Assembly (NCBI GenBank): GCA_036166735.1
Contig: JAYZHG010000102.1
Coordinates: 1-15,518, forward strand
Reading direction: 5' to 3'
Length of the DNA stretch: 15,518 nucleotides
Source: JAPYTU01 sp036166735
GTDB taxonomy: Bacteria; Bacteroidota; Bacteroidia; Cytophagales; MED-G16
Positions 1 to 7,282 of the stretch are shown here, piece after piece. The notes under the pieces are model-generated. The model was not told the DNA's origin and did not search any database. It worked only from the letters and a program-made list of their open reading frames with translations. Numbering within the stretch: position 1 is the first letter of the stretch; each line of letters begins with the position of its first letter. Both the position numbers and the translations under genes were made by a program.

Positions 1-79
1 TATTTTATTAAAAGATATTATATCAATTATATATAATATATTATTTTGATATTAAAAATATTATCTGTTTTAAAGATTG

Positions 80-87
80 TATATTTG
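80..87 (+). promoter_or_regulatory. Putative -7 box upstream of the E1 dehydrogenase gene
   Basis: TATATTTG matches the Bacteroidota -7 consensus TAnnTTTG and lies 20 nt before the ATG at 108, which would give a leader of about 15 nt. No TTG-type -33 element is evident at the usual spacing. In DNA this AT-rich the motif can occur by chance, so support rests on its position. The rest of 1-107 is simple AT-rich sequence with no gene visible. Confidence 0.45.
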
Positions 88-107
88 TAATTAAATTAAT
101 TTGATTA

Positions 108-2525
108 ATGTCAGATCAATTATTACAGATAGACAAAAAGATTAAAATTTCTAAGAAAGAAATATTAGAAGATTATTATCTCATTAATGAAAGTCGTCAA
201 TTAAGTCTCCTTGGTAGAAAAGAGGTTTTTATGGGAAGAGCAAAATTTGGAGTCTTTGGTGATGGTAAAGAATTAGCTCAAATAGCCATGTCTAAAGTTT
301 TTGAAAATGGTGATATTAGATCTGGTTATTATAGAGATCAAACCTTTATGATGGCTATTGATCAATTAACATCTAATCAATTTTTTTCTCAACTTTACTC
401 ACATACTGATGTTACAAAAGATCCACATTCTGCTGGTAGGCAAATGAACTGTCATTTTGCTACTAGAATGCTTAATGATTCTGGTGACTGGAAAACATTA
501 ACTGATATTAAGAATTCAACTAGTGATATTTCGTGTGTAGCTGGTCAAATGCCTAGATTAATTGGTTTGGCTTATGCTTCAAAATTATATAGGAATAATA
601 GTAATTTAAGTAATAATCAAAATTTTTCAATTAATGGTAATGAAGTTGCATTTGGAACAATTGGTGATGCAGGTACTTCAGAAGGTCATTTTTGGGAGGC
701 TATGAATGCAGCTGGTGTATTACAAATTCCATTAGTTATGTCTATTTGGGATGATGGTTATGGAATTTCTGTACCTTCAGAATATCACACCACTAGAAAT
801 GATTTGTCTAAAGCATTATCCGGTTTTCAAAGATCTAATAAACATGAAAAAGGATTTGAATTGTTTCAGGTTAAGGGATGGGATTATGTGGGTTTAATAA
901 AAACATATAGAAAAGCTATTTTATATGCTAGAAATGAACATGTACCATGTATTATTCATGTTAAAGACGTTACTCAACCTCAGGGTCATACAACTTCTGG
1001 ATCTCATGAACGATATAAATCAAAAGAAAGACTTAAATGGGAAGATGATTTTTGTTGTATTAAAAAAATGAAAGAGTGGATTATTAAAAATAAAATAGCA
1101 GACCTTAATGAGTTAAATCATATAGAGATTAGTGCTAGTAGTAGATCTAAGAAATCTAGAAATTCTGCATGGAAATCATATAGGAAAGATATAGATGAAG
1201 ATTTACAAGATGCTAATGCTATAATTACTAGAGTTGCACAAAATAGTCCAAAAAATAAAAAAGAAATTATATCCGTAAGAAATGATCTAAATAATATAAT
1301 TCAACCATTAAAATCAGATATTCAAAAGTCATTAAAATATGTTCAAAGAATAATAAGATCTGAAAACAATATTGCAAAAAATTATTTAATTAATCTTATA
1401 TCTGAAAAGTCAAAAAAATACTTTGATGAATACAGTTCTCACCTTTATAGTCAATCAAAATATTCTGCTCTTAATATTGAAGAAGTTGCTCCAGTTTATT
1501 CAAATACATCTAATATAGTAGATGGAAGAGAAGTTATTAATAAATATTTTGATGATATTTTTAAAAATAATCCATTGGTTTTTGCTGTTGGAGAAGATGT
1601 GGGTTTAATTGGGGGAGTTAATCAAGGTTTTGCTGGAATTCAAAAAAAATATGGAAAGTTAAGAATAACCGATACTGGAATAAGAGAAGCTTCAATAATT
1701 GGTCAGGGTATAGGAGCTGCAATGAGAGGGCTTAGGCCAATAGTTGAAATTCAATACTTAGATTATGTTTATTGGGCAATTCAAACCTTATCTGATGATT
1801 TATCGACTCTACAATATAGAACAAAAGGTGGCCAAAAGGCTCCTTTAATAATTAGAACACGTGGACACAGATTAGAGGGCATTTGGCATTCGGGTTCTCC
1901 TATGGGAACTTTAATCAATAGCTTAAGAGGAATTTATATATTAACTCCTAGAAATTTTGTTGAGGCTTCTGGTATGTATAATACTTTACTTGCTTCAGAT
2001 GAACCAGGTTTAATGATAGAACCACTTAATAGTTATAGATTAAAAGAAAATTTACCAACTAATCTTGATAAAATTAGAGTTGAGTTTGGTGTTCCCCATA
2101 TTTTAAAAGAGGGTAATGATATAACTATTGTTACTTATGGTTCTATGTGTAAGATTGTTATGGAAACATCAGATCAATTAGAAAAAGTTGGTATTTCATG
2201 TGAAATTATTGATGTCAGAACGTTACTTCCTTTTGATAAAAATAAAACTATTGTTGAATCAGTAAAAAAAACAAATAGAATTTTGTTTGCAGATGAAGAT
2301 GTTTCTGGAGGAGCCAGTGCTTTTATGATGCAAAATGTTTTAGAAAAACAAAATGGATATTATTATCTAGATTCTAAGCCTTTATCAATAACATCAATGG
2401 ATCATAGACCAGCTTATAGTACCGATGGAGATTATTTTTCAAAACCAAATTGTGAAACAATTTTTGAAAAAATTTATAAAGTTTTTAATGAATTAGATTC
2501 TAGGTCTTATCCTGCGTTATCTTAA
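108..2525 (+). CDS. Fused 2-oxoacid dehydrogenase E1 (alpha + beta in one chain)
   Basis: Thiamine-diphosphate-dependent E1 of a 2-oxoacid dehydrogenase complex, probably the branched-chain (2-oxoisovalerate) or a related type. It would decarboxylate the oxoacid and pass the acyl group to lipoylated E2 in the cytoplasm. The 805-aa chain joins an E1-alpha half (about 25-310) to an E1-beta half (about 465-800). The cofactor motif reads GDAGTSEGH (186-194) and DDGYGIS (215-221) instead of the textbook GDG...NN form; from memory this variant is usual in Bacteroidota fused E1 proteins. The beta half shows FAVGEDVG (about 492-499), an RITDTGIREASIIG-like pyrimidine-domain segment (519-532) and a transketolase-type C-terminal domain (about 670-795). 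A charged linker of about 150 residues joins the halves. No E2 or E3 gene is in the window, so the substrate cannot be fixed from context. The stop lies 3 nt from the convergent lipoprotein gene. Confidence 0.9.
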   Translation: MSDQLLQIDKKIKISKKEILEDYYLINESRQLSLLGRKEVFMGRAKFGVFGDGKELAQIAMSKVFENGDIRSGYYRDQTFMMAIDQLTSNQFFSQLYSHTDVTKDPHSAGRQMNCHFATRMLNDSGDWKTLTDIKNSTSDISCVAGQMPRLIGLAYASKLYRNNSNLSNNQNFSINGNEVAFGTIGDAGTSEGHFWEAMNAAGVLQIPLVMSIWDDGYGISVPSEYHTTRNDLSKALSGFQRSNKHEKGFELFQVKGWDYVGLIKTYRKAILYARNEHVPCIIHVKDVTQPQGHTTSGSHERYKSKERLKWEDDFCCIKKMKEWIIKNKIADLNELNHIEISASSRSKKSRNSAWKSYRKDIDEDLQDANAIITRVAQNSPKNKKEIISVRNDLNNIIQPLKSDIQKSLKYVQRIIRSENNIAKNYLINLISEKSKKYFDEYSSHLYSQSKYSALNIEEVAPVYSNTSNIVDGREVINKYFDDIFKNNPLVFAVGEDVGLIGGVNQGFAGIQKKYGKLRITDTGIREASIIGQGIGAAMRGLRPIVEIQYLDYVYWAIQTLSDDLSTLQYRTKGGQKAPLIIRTRGHRLEGIWHSGSPMGTLINSLRGIYILTPRNFVEASGMYNTLLASDEPGLMIEPLNSYRLKENLPTNLDKIRVEFGVPHILKEGNDITIVTYGSMCKIVMETSDQLEKVGISCEIIDVRTLLPFDKNKTIVESVKKTNRILFADEDVSGGASAFMMQNVLEKQNGYYYLDSKPLSITSMDHRPAYSTDGDYFSKPNCETIFEKIYKVFNELDSRSYPALS

Positions 2526-2528
2526 AAA

Positions 2529-3269
2529 TTATTCTACTCTAATCTGCTCAAGAGTAACTTCTGGAGATTCGGCAATGTTACTAGTATTTAGATTTCTATC
2601 TTTTATTTTAACTTTTATTTTAAAGATATCATTACTTAACACAGAATTAAATCCATAAGAGACCATTCCATATCTTAACTTTCCATTTAAAGACTGAGAT
2701 GAATTACCAATATTTAATCTTGGAAATCTAGAATCAAAATTTATTCCACATCCGAACTCTTGATCAAATATTCTAGTCCAATCTATAAATTCAAATTCAT
2801 TTCCATTTTTTTTATAAAATTCAATAAAAATGTTTTTATTATTTTCATTTTTTTGAATATAAAAAGTATCTAAAACTGTAGTTGTATTTACAGTATCAAT
2901 AATATAATCGGAACAGTTAAAAGGAGGTCTATCATCATCATCACTATAAAAATAATAGCTTCCATCAGGTTGATAAACATAAAATGGAGTAGTTATATCT
3001 TGTGAACCATAGGTTACCCAAACGAAATCATCGTCTATAATTGCATTATATGGATGATATGGAAAATTAATTTCATCATTTGATAAACCTAAATCACCAT
3101 CTCCATCTATGAAATTTATAGTTAGAATTAAAGAATCTTGTGAAATATTATTTGGACTTTTTTTGTATTCTAGACTTTCAAATGTAATGGTTGGAATAAC
3201 AGAAATATTTTCATTTTGATCACACGAAAATATGATGAGAAAAATAAATATTAAATAAGTATACTTCAT
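2529..3269 (-). CDS. Uncharacterised lipoprotein with DGDGDLG motif
   Basis: 246-aa predicted lipoprotein. It has a short basic and hydrophobic signal (1-15) ending in FSC with Cys16 as the lipidated residue, followed by D-Q-N-E. About 40 residues after the Cys comes FIDGDGDLGLS, an acidic motif that recurs in Bacteroidota lipoproteins and may bind calcium (family knowledge and inference). A second acidic run (SDDDDRPP) lies near residue 112. The rest is predicted beta-rich with many aromatics and no recognised catalytic motif. Its ATG begins 6 nt after the stop of the YyaL-like gene, so the two are very likely co-transcribed. It is convergent with the E1 gene, with only 3 nt between stops and no room for a separate terminator. 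Function unknown; envelope location is likely. Confidence 0.8.
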   Translation of the reverse strand: MKYTYLIFIFLIIFSCDQNENISVIPTITFESLEYKKSPNNISQDSLILTINFIDGDGDLGLSNDEINFPYHPYNAIIDDDFVWVTYGSQDITTPFYVYQPDGSYYFYSDDDDRPPFNCSDYIIDTVNTTTVLDTFYIQKNENNKNIFIEFYKKNGNEFEFIDWTRIFDQEFGCGINFDSRFPRLNIGNSSQSLNGKLRYGMVSYGFNSVLSNDIFKIKVKIKDRNLNTSNIAESPEVTLEQIRVE

Positions 3270-3275
3270 AATTAC

Positions 3276-5246
3276 TTAACCTAATATAGGGTATTTTATT
3301 GTTTTAAAAAGTTCAGATAATTTTTTTACTGGTAATTGACATACTTTATTTCTACATAAACTTATAGAAAGTTTATTATTTATTTTTTGAGAATTTAGTA
3401 TATCTAAAGAATAATTACCCTTATTATGTATTAATATTTTATTAGGAATGTATTTCGAATTTATTTTATCAATAATAGATTTTTTATTTGATGGATCATT
3501 AACAATTATTTCATTGATTTGAGATTTATTCAAATTATTAACATGAATCCAATTAGACATAAATTCATAATTATTTAAATATTTTTCAAGTTTAAAATTC
3601 ATATTATTATAAATGTTTAAATAAAGTGTATCATCATATATTTTACCTAAGAATAATAAATTATAATACATTATTGAGTTTGAAGATGGAATTACACTAT
3701 CAAAAATCTCTATTTTTCTTGAAATTAATTTTTCACTAGTATTACTTGTGTAATAGAAGAGTTTATTTTTTGGACAATAAAAATTTTTTATTGTTTCTTC
3801 AATTAATTCTCTAGCCTTATTTAAGTATGTGAAATTTTGAGTTGTTTCAAAATATTTTATAAAGGATTTAATTACATATGCATAATCGTCAAGAAAACCT
3901 CCAATTTTATTTTTATATATCCTAGTTATTTTTGATTTAGTAATTAATTTATCTTTAATAAATTGTGCATTTTTAGTAGCTAATTCCAGTATTTTATTAT
4001 CATTTGTAGCTTGGTAACAGTTTAATAATCCTATTAAAGTTATTGCATTCCAAGAGGAAATTATTTTATTATCAATTAACGGCTTGATTCTTTTATTTCT
4101 TTCTAAAAGAAGTTTTTTTGTTATTCTATTAAATTTTTTAATGTTTATTTCTTGTTTGTAATCTCTTAATAGAATATTATGATTATTCCAATTTCCTTCT
4201 TTTGTTATTTTAAATACTTTACATGCTTTTGCAGTTAAATTGTTTAATATTTTTTCAATTTCATGATATTTCCAAATGTAATATTTACCTTCTTCTCCTT
4301 CAGAATCTGCATCAATAGCTGAATAAAAACCGCCAGATTTATCTGTCATATTATTTTTAAGCCAATTAATTGTGTTATTGATTATATGCAGATATTTTTC
4401 ATTTTTTGTAATTTTAAATATATCAGCATATAAATCAAGAAGCTGACCATTATCATATAACATTTTTTCAAAATGAGGAACAATCCATTTTTCATCTACA
4501 GAATATCTTGAGAAACCGCCTTCAATTTGATCATAAATTCCACCTTCTGATATTTTATCTATAGTCGTTATAACATGAGAATATACTTCTTTGTCTTTAT
4601 TTTCTAAGGAATAAAATAATAATGATTTCCATAGGTTGGGCATAGGAAATTTAGGTGATCTATTTATTCCACCTTCTTGATAATCAAATTTTATTTTTAT
4701 TTCATTTATTAAAGTACTAATTGAAAATTTATTCTTAGTAGAGTATTTTTCATCGTGTGTTTTATTTAAATTTTTTGAAAAATTATTTGATGATTTAATA
4801 ATTTTATCTTTATGTTTTTTGTATGCTTCAATTATATTCATTAAAAGTTTAAACCAAGATTCTTTATTAAAATAAGTACCACCGTAAAAAGGTTTTTTAT
4901 TTGGTGTTAGAAATAAATTTAATGGCCAACCTCCTTGAATACCCATACTTTGAATAGCATCCATATAGATACTATCAATGTCAGGTCTTTCTTCTCTATC
5001 TACTTTAATACATATAAAATATTTATTCATTATTTCAGCTATTTTAATATTTTCAAAGGATTCTTTTTCCATTACATGACACCAATGACATGTAGAATAG
5101 CCAATACTTAAAATGATTAATTTATCTTCTTTTTTTGATTTTAATAGAGTTTTTTCTGACCATTTCTCCCAATTTACTGGATTTGTTGAATGTTGAAGAA
5201 GATAAGGACTCTTCTCTTTAATTAGACTATTATAAGTTTTAGACAT
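3276..5246 (-). CDS. YyaL-type thioredoxin-fold / six-hairpin protein (DUF255)
   Basis: 656 aa, the normal length for the DUF255/YyaL (spermatogenesis-associated protein 20) family. The N-terminal thioredoxin-like domain (about 1-165) carries the family signature CHWCHVM with Cys53 and Cys56, preceded by NPVNW and followed by an REERPDID segment. The remainder is an alpha/alpha toroid like that of six-hairpin glycosidases, with the family landmarks SPKFPMPN, HFEKMLYDN, DADSEGEEGKYY, SSWNAI and, at the C-terminus, LCRNKVCQLP. No signal peptide is seen, so it is probably cytoplasmic. The biochemical role of the family is not settled; a redox or sugar-related activity is often suggested. It is the first gene of a two-gene unit with the lipoprotein gene 6 nt downstream. 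Upstream it is divergent from the mini-lipoprotein frame at 5314, with 67 nt between start codons. Confidence 0.9.
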   Translation of the reverse strand: MSKTYNSLIKEKSPYLLQHSTNPVNWEKWSEKTLLKSKKEDKLIILSIGYSTCHWCHVMEKESFENIKIAEIMNKYFICIKVDREERPDIDSIYMDAIQSMGIQGGWPLNLFLTPNKKPFYGGTYFNKESWFKLLMNIIEAYKKHKDKIIKSSNNFSKNLNKTHDEKYSTKNKFSISTLINEIKIKFDYQEGGINRSPKFPMPNLWKSLLFYSLENKDKEVYSHVITTIDKISEGGIYDQIEGGFSRYSVDEKWIVPHFEKMLYDNGQLLDLYADIFKITKNEKYLHIINNTINWLKNNMTDKSGGFYSAIDADSEGEEGKYYIWKYHEIEKILNNLTAKACKVFKITKEGNWNNHNILLRDYKQEINIKKFNRITKKLLLERNKRIKPLIDNKIISSWNAITLIGLLNCYQATNDNKILELATKNAQFIKDKLITKSKITRIYKNKIGGFLDDYAYVIKSFIKYFETTQNFTYLNKARELIEETIKNFYCPKNKLFYYTSNTSEKLISRKIEIFDSVIPSSNSIMYYNLLFLGKIYDDTLYLNIYNNMNFKLEKYLNNYEFMSNWIHVNNLNKSQINEIIVNDPSNKKSIIDKINSKYIPNKILIHNKGNYSLDILNSQKINNKLSISLCRNKVCQLPVKKLSELFKTIKYPILG

Positions 5247-5289
5247 ATCTATAATAATACTTCTTTAACATTAAATTAATAAAGTTTCG

Positions 5290-5297
5290 TATCTTTG
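5290..5297 (+). promoter_or_regulatory. Putative -7 box before the mini-lipoprotein
   Basis: TATCTTTG is a perfect TAnnTTTG match. It ends 16 nt before the GTG at 5314, so transcription would start near 5303 with a short leader, the same geometry as at tsaD and the E1 gene. No convincing -33 TTG is visible. It is one of the arguments that the small frame downstream is expressed. Confidence 0.5.
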
Positions 5298-5313
5298 CAT
5301 AAGATATACAGAA

Positions 5314-5454
5314 GTGAAAAAATTAATAATATTTTTAGTAATTGTATTTTCATCTTGTGATAGAAAACTGTGTCCTACGTATTCTTCAGTTGATAATAAT
5401 ATAGAATCTACTTTCAATGAAGATGAATTTACAAAAAAAGTTGTAAGCTTATAA
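5314..5454 (+). CDS. Mini-lipoprotein, 46 aa, GTG start
   Basis: A short frame that reads MKKLIIFLVIVFSSC followed by D-R-K-L-C-P. This is a textbook lipoprotein signal: two lysines, a hydrophobic stretch and a lipobox FSSC with Cys15 as the lipidation site. The mature part would be only about 32 residues, polar and acidic, ending in V-V-S-L. A good -7 box lies 17-24 nt before the GTG start. The last 12 nt lie inside the 3' end of rnpB on the opposite strand, and the run of seven A at 5433-5439 that it reads through is the U-tract following rnpB. It could be a complete small lipoprotein, or the N-terminal stub of a longer gene cut off at rnpB. No family is recognised. Confidence 0.5.
   Translation: MKKLIIFLVIVFSSCDRKLCPTYSSVDNNIESTFNEDEFTKKVVSL
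5431..5452 (-). terminator. Probable rnpB terminator (P1 strand plus T-run)
   Basis: On the minus strand the 3' strand of P1 (ATAAGCTTAC) is followed within 3 nt by a run of seven T (5439-5433). P1 pairs with the far 5' end of the RNA, so this is not a classical local hairpin, but the T-run directly after the mature RNA is a plausible termination point. The same bases are codons of the convergent mini-lipoprotein. Confidence 0.4.
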
Positions 5455-5788
5455 GCCGGATTCTGTATCTGAAATTCAGACTCTTATCATTTATCTAGAC
5501 TTAATATTGCTATTAAGCTCAATCAATCCACCCATTCGAGTTATAGCGAGCAACTATATGCATAAATGCTTTCGAATTGCTTGATTTTTCAATTTATAAG
5601 GTTTACAAAGCATCAAATATCACTATTTGATCGGTGAGCTCTTACCTCACCTTTTCACCCTTACCAAATGGCGGTTTATTTTCTGTTGCACTATCTGTTC
5701 TCCTAAGAGACCTTCCGGTTAGGAAGTACAATGCTCTTCATTGTCCGGACTTTCCTCTTCAAAATATGAAGCGATAAGACCACTTACA
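5443..5788 (-). ncRNA. rnpB: RNase P RNA, bacterial A type
   Basis: Catalytic RNA of ribonuclease P, which removes 5' leaders from tRNA precursors. Read on the minus strand, the 5' part has GAGGAAAGTCCGGACA (5757-5742), the conserved P4 region. It is followed by an AGTGCAACAGAAA-like core and the GGTAAGGGTGAAAAGGTG conserved block. The 3' part has CTAGATAAATGAT and ends with CAGAATCCGGCTTAT (5465-5451), the other strand of P4. P1 can be formed between GTAAG...CTTAT at the 5' end (about 5787-5774) and ATAAGCTTAC at the 3' end (5452-5443), with a 4-nt bulge. The length of about 345 nt is normal. The 5' end is set from P1 and a -7 box at 5800-5793; the 3' end is set from P1 and a following T-run. 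Confidence 0.95.
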
Positions 5789-5792
5789 TTGG

Positions 5793-5800
5793 CAAAAGTA
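5793..5800 (-). promoter_or_regulatory. Putative rnpB -7 box
   Basis: On the minus strand TACTTTTG (5800-5793) matches TAnnTTTG. Transcription would begin about 6 nt downstream, near 5787, which is where the P1 helix of RNase P RNA begins. This agreement between promoter and RNA structure makes it the best supported promoter in the window, although a -33 element is not obvious. Confidence 0.6.
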
Positions 5801-5804
5801 TATA

Positions 5805-5812
5805 TATTTTTG
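5805..5812 (+). promoter_or_regulatory. Putative tsaD-smpB -7 box
   Basis: TATTTTTG matches TAnnTTTG and ends 16 nt before the tsaD ATG at 5829, giving a leader of about 11 nt. It starts only 4 nt from the opposing rnpB -7 box, so the two promoters overlap and polymerases could not occupy both at once. Confidence 0.5.
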
Positions 5813-5828
5813 CTTAAATATATTTTTT

Positions 5829-6833
5829 ATGTCAATTACCATTTTAGCTATCGAGTCTTCATGTGATGATACATCTGCCTCAGTAATTATTGATGGAATA
5901 ATTAAAAGCAATGTAATATCTTCACAATTGGTTCATGCTAAGTTTGGTGGTGTAGTTCCTGAAATTGCTTCAAGAGCTCATCAAAAAAACATTGTTTTAA
6001 TTGTAGATAAAGCTCTTAAAAAAGCAAAAATTGATAAAAATTATTTAGATGCAATTGCATTTACAAATGGCCCTGGTTTATTGGGTTCATTATTGGTTGG
6101 TTCTTCATTTTGTAAGTCTATGGCATATGCATTAAATGTTCCAATAATAGCAGTAAATCATTTAAAAGCTCATGCATTATCACATTTAATTGATAATCCT
6201 AAGATTAAATTTCCATACTTATCTTTGTTGGTAAGTGGTGGACATACTCAAATTATTTTAGTAGAAGATTATTTAAATATGAAAATAATTGGTGAAACTA
6301 GAGATGATGCTGTTGGAGAAGCTTTTGATAAATCAGCTAAAATTCTTGGGTTAGACTATCCAGGAGGACCATTATTAGATAAATTAGCTAAAAATGGTAA
6401 TCCGTTGAAATATACTTTTGGAAAGACAAAAGTTCCAAATTTAGATTTTTCATTTAGTGGAATTAAAACATCATTTTTATATTTTATTAATACTCAAATT
6501 AAAAAAAATAAAAATTTTGTCAATGAAAATTTAGAAGATATAGCTTCATCTATACAAAAAAGTTTAGTTGATATGTTAATGGAAAAAATTATTATTGCAT
6601 CAGAAAAATATAATATTTCAGAAATTTCCATTTCTGGTGGTGTTGCTGCTAATTCTCTTTTGAGAAAAACTATAAAAAATTATTCAAAAGAATTAAAATG
6701 GAATTGTTACTTTCCTAAAATTGAATATTGTACTGATAATGCAGCAATGATTGCAAATTATGCTAATTATATGTTTTTGGATAACCAATTTTCAAGTTAT
6801 GATATTATTCCCGAACCAAGGTTAAAATTTTAA
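5829..6833 (+). CDS. tsaD: tRNA N6-adenosine threonylcarbamoyltransferase TsaD
   Basis: Transfers the threonylcarbamoyl group from threonylcarbamoyl-AMP to A37 of ANN-decoding tRNAs (t6A), working with TsaB and TsaE; these partners are not in the window. 334 aa is the normal bacterial length. The N-terminus reads ILAIESSCDDTSA, the Kae1/TsaD opening motif. His111 and His115 in HLKAH are the expected metal ligands. LLVSGGHTQ (about 133-141), GEAFDKSAK, SISGGVAANS and TDNAAMIA near the C-terminus are family motifs of the ASKHA ATPase fold. The ATG at 5829 fits the conserved N-terminus exactly. It starts about 40 nt from the divergent rnpB and is followed, 2 nt after its stop, by smpB. Confidence 0.97.
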   Translation: MSITILAIESSCDDTSASVIIDGIIKSNVISSQLVHAKFGGVVPEIASRAHQKNIVLIVDKALKKAKIDKNYLDAIAFTNGPGLLGSLLVGSSFCKSMAYALNVPIIAVNHLKAHALSHLIDNPKIKFPYLSLLVSGGHTQIILVEDYLNMKIIGETRDDAVGEAFDKSAKILGLDYPGGPLLDKLAKNGNPLKYTFGKTKVPNLDFSFSGIKTSFLYFINTQIKKNKNFVNENLEDIASSIQKSLVDMLMEKIIIASEKYNISEISISGGVAANSLLRKTIKNYSKELKWNCYFPKIEYCTDNAAMIANYANYMFLDNQFSSYDIIPEPRLKF

Positions 6834-6835
6834 AT

Positions 6836-7282
6836 GTGAAAAAATCTGATATCTTAATTAAGAATAGAAAAGCATTTTTTAATTATCAAATTATAGATAA
6901 GTATATAGCTGGTATAATGTTATTAGGAACAGAAATTAAATCGATTAGAAAATCAGCAGTTAATCTTTCTAATTCTTTTTGTTCTATAGAAAATGATAAT
7001 ATCATCGTAAAAGGAATGCAAATTTCTGAATATTTACATGGAAATATAAATAATCATGATCCTTTAAGAGATAGAAAGTTATTATTGAATAAGAAAGAAA
7101 TTCGTCAAATTAAAAAAAAAGTTTTTGAAAAAAAATTATCTATAATACCAACTAAACTTTTTGTTAATAAAAGGGGTTTTGCTAAAGTTGAGTTCGGTTT
7201 AGGTAAAGGAAAAAAAGAATATGATAAAAGAGAAACTATAAAGAAAAGGGATTCAGATAGAAAAATTAGAGATACTCTTTAG
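6836..7282 (+). CDS. smpB: SsrA (tmRNA)-binding protein SmpB
   Basis: Binds tmRNA and delivers it to stalled ribosomes for trans-translation. 148 aa, normal length. It shows GTEIKSIRKSAVNLSNSF (about 32-49), HDPLRDRKLLLNKKEI (about 74-89) and the basic C-terminal tail GKGKKEYDKRETIKKRDSD that folds in the decoding centre. The start is GTG at 6836: an ATG at 6834 overlaps it but is followed at once by TGA, and the next in-frame ATG would remove the conserved KNRKAFFNY segment. The tsaD stop is 2 nt upstream, so translation is probably coupled. Its TAG stop (7280-7282) overlaps the TAA of the convergent aldehyde dehydrogenase within one TTAG. No tmRNA gene is seen in the window. Confidence 0.96.
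   Translation: MKKSDILIKNRKAFFNYQIIDKYIAGIMLLGTEIKSIRKSAVNLSNSFCSIENDNIIVKGMQISEYLHGNINNHDPLRDRKLLLNKKEIRQIKKKVFEKKLSIIPTKLFVNKRGFAKVEFGLGKGKKEYDKRETIKKRDSDRKIRDTL

Noticed and set aside
1..79. AT-rich left edge with short inverted ATATTA-like repeats
   Set aside because: Simple A/T sequence gives such palindromes by chance. There is no stem with G/C pairs and no frame.
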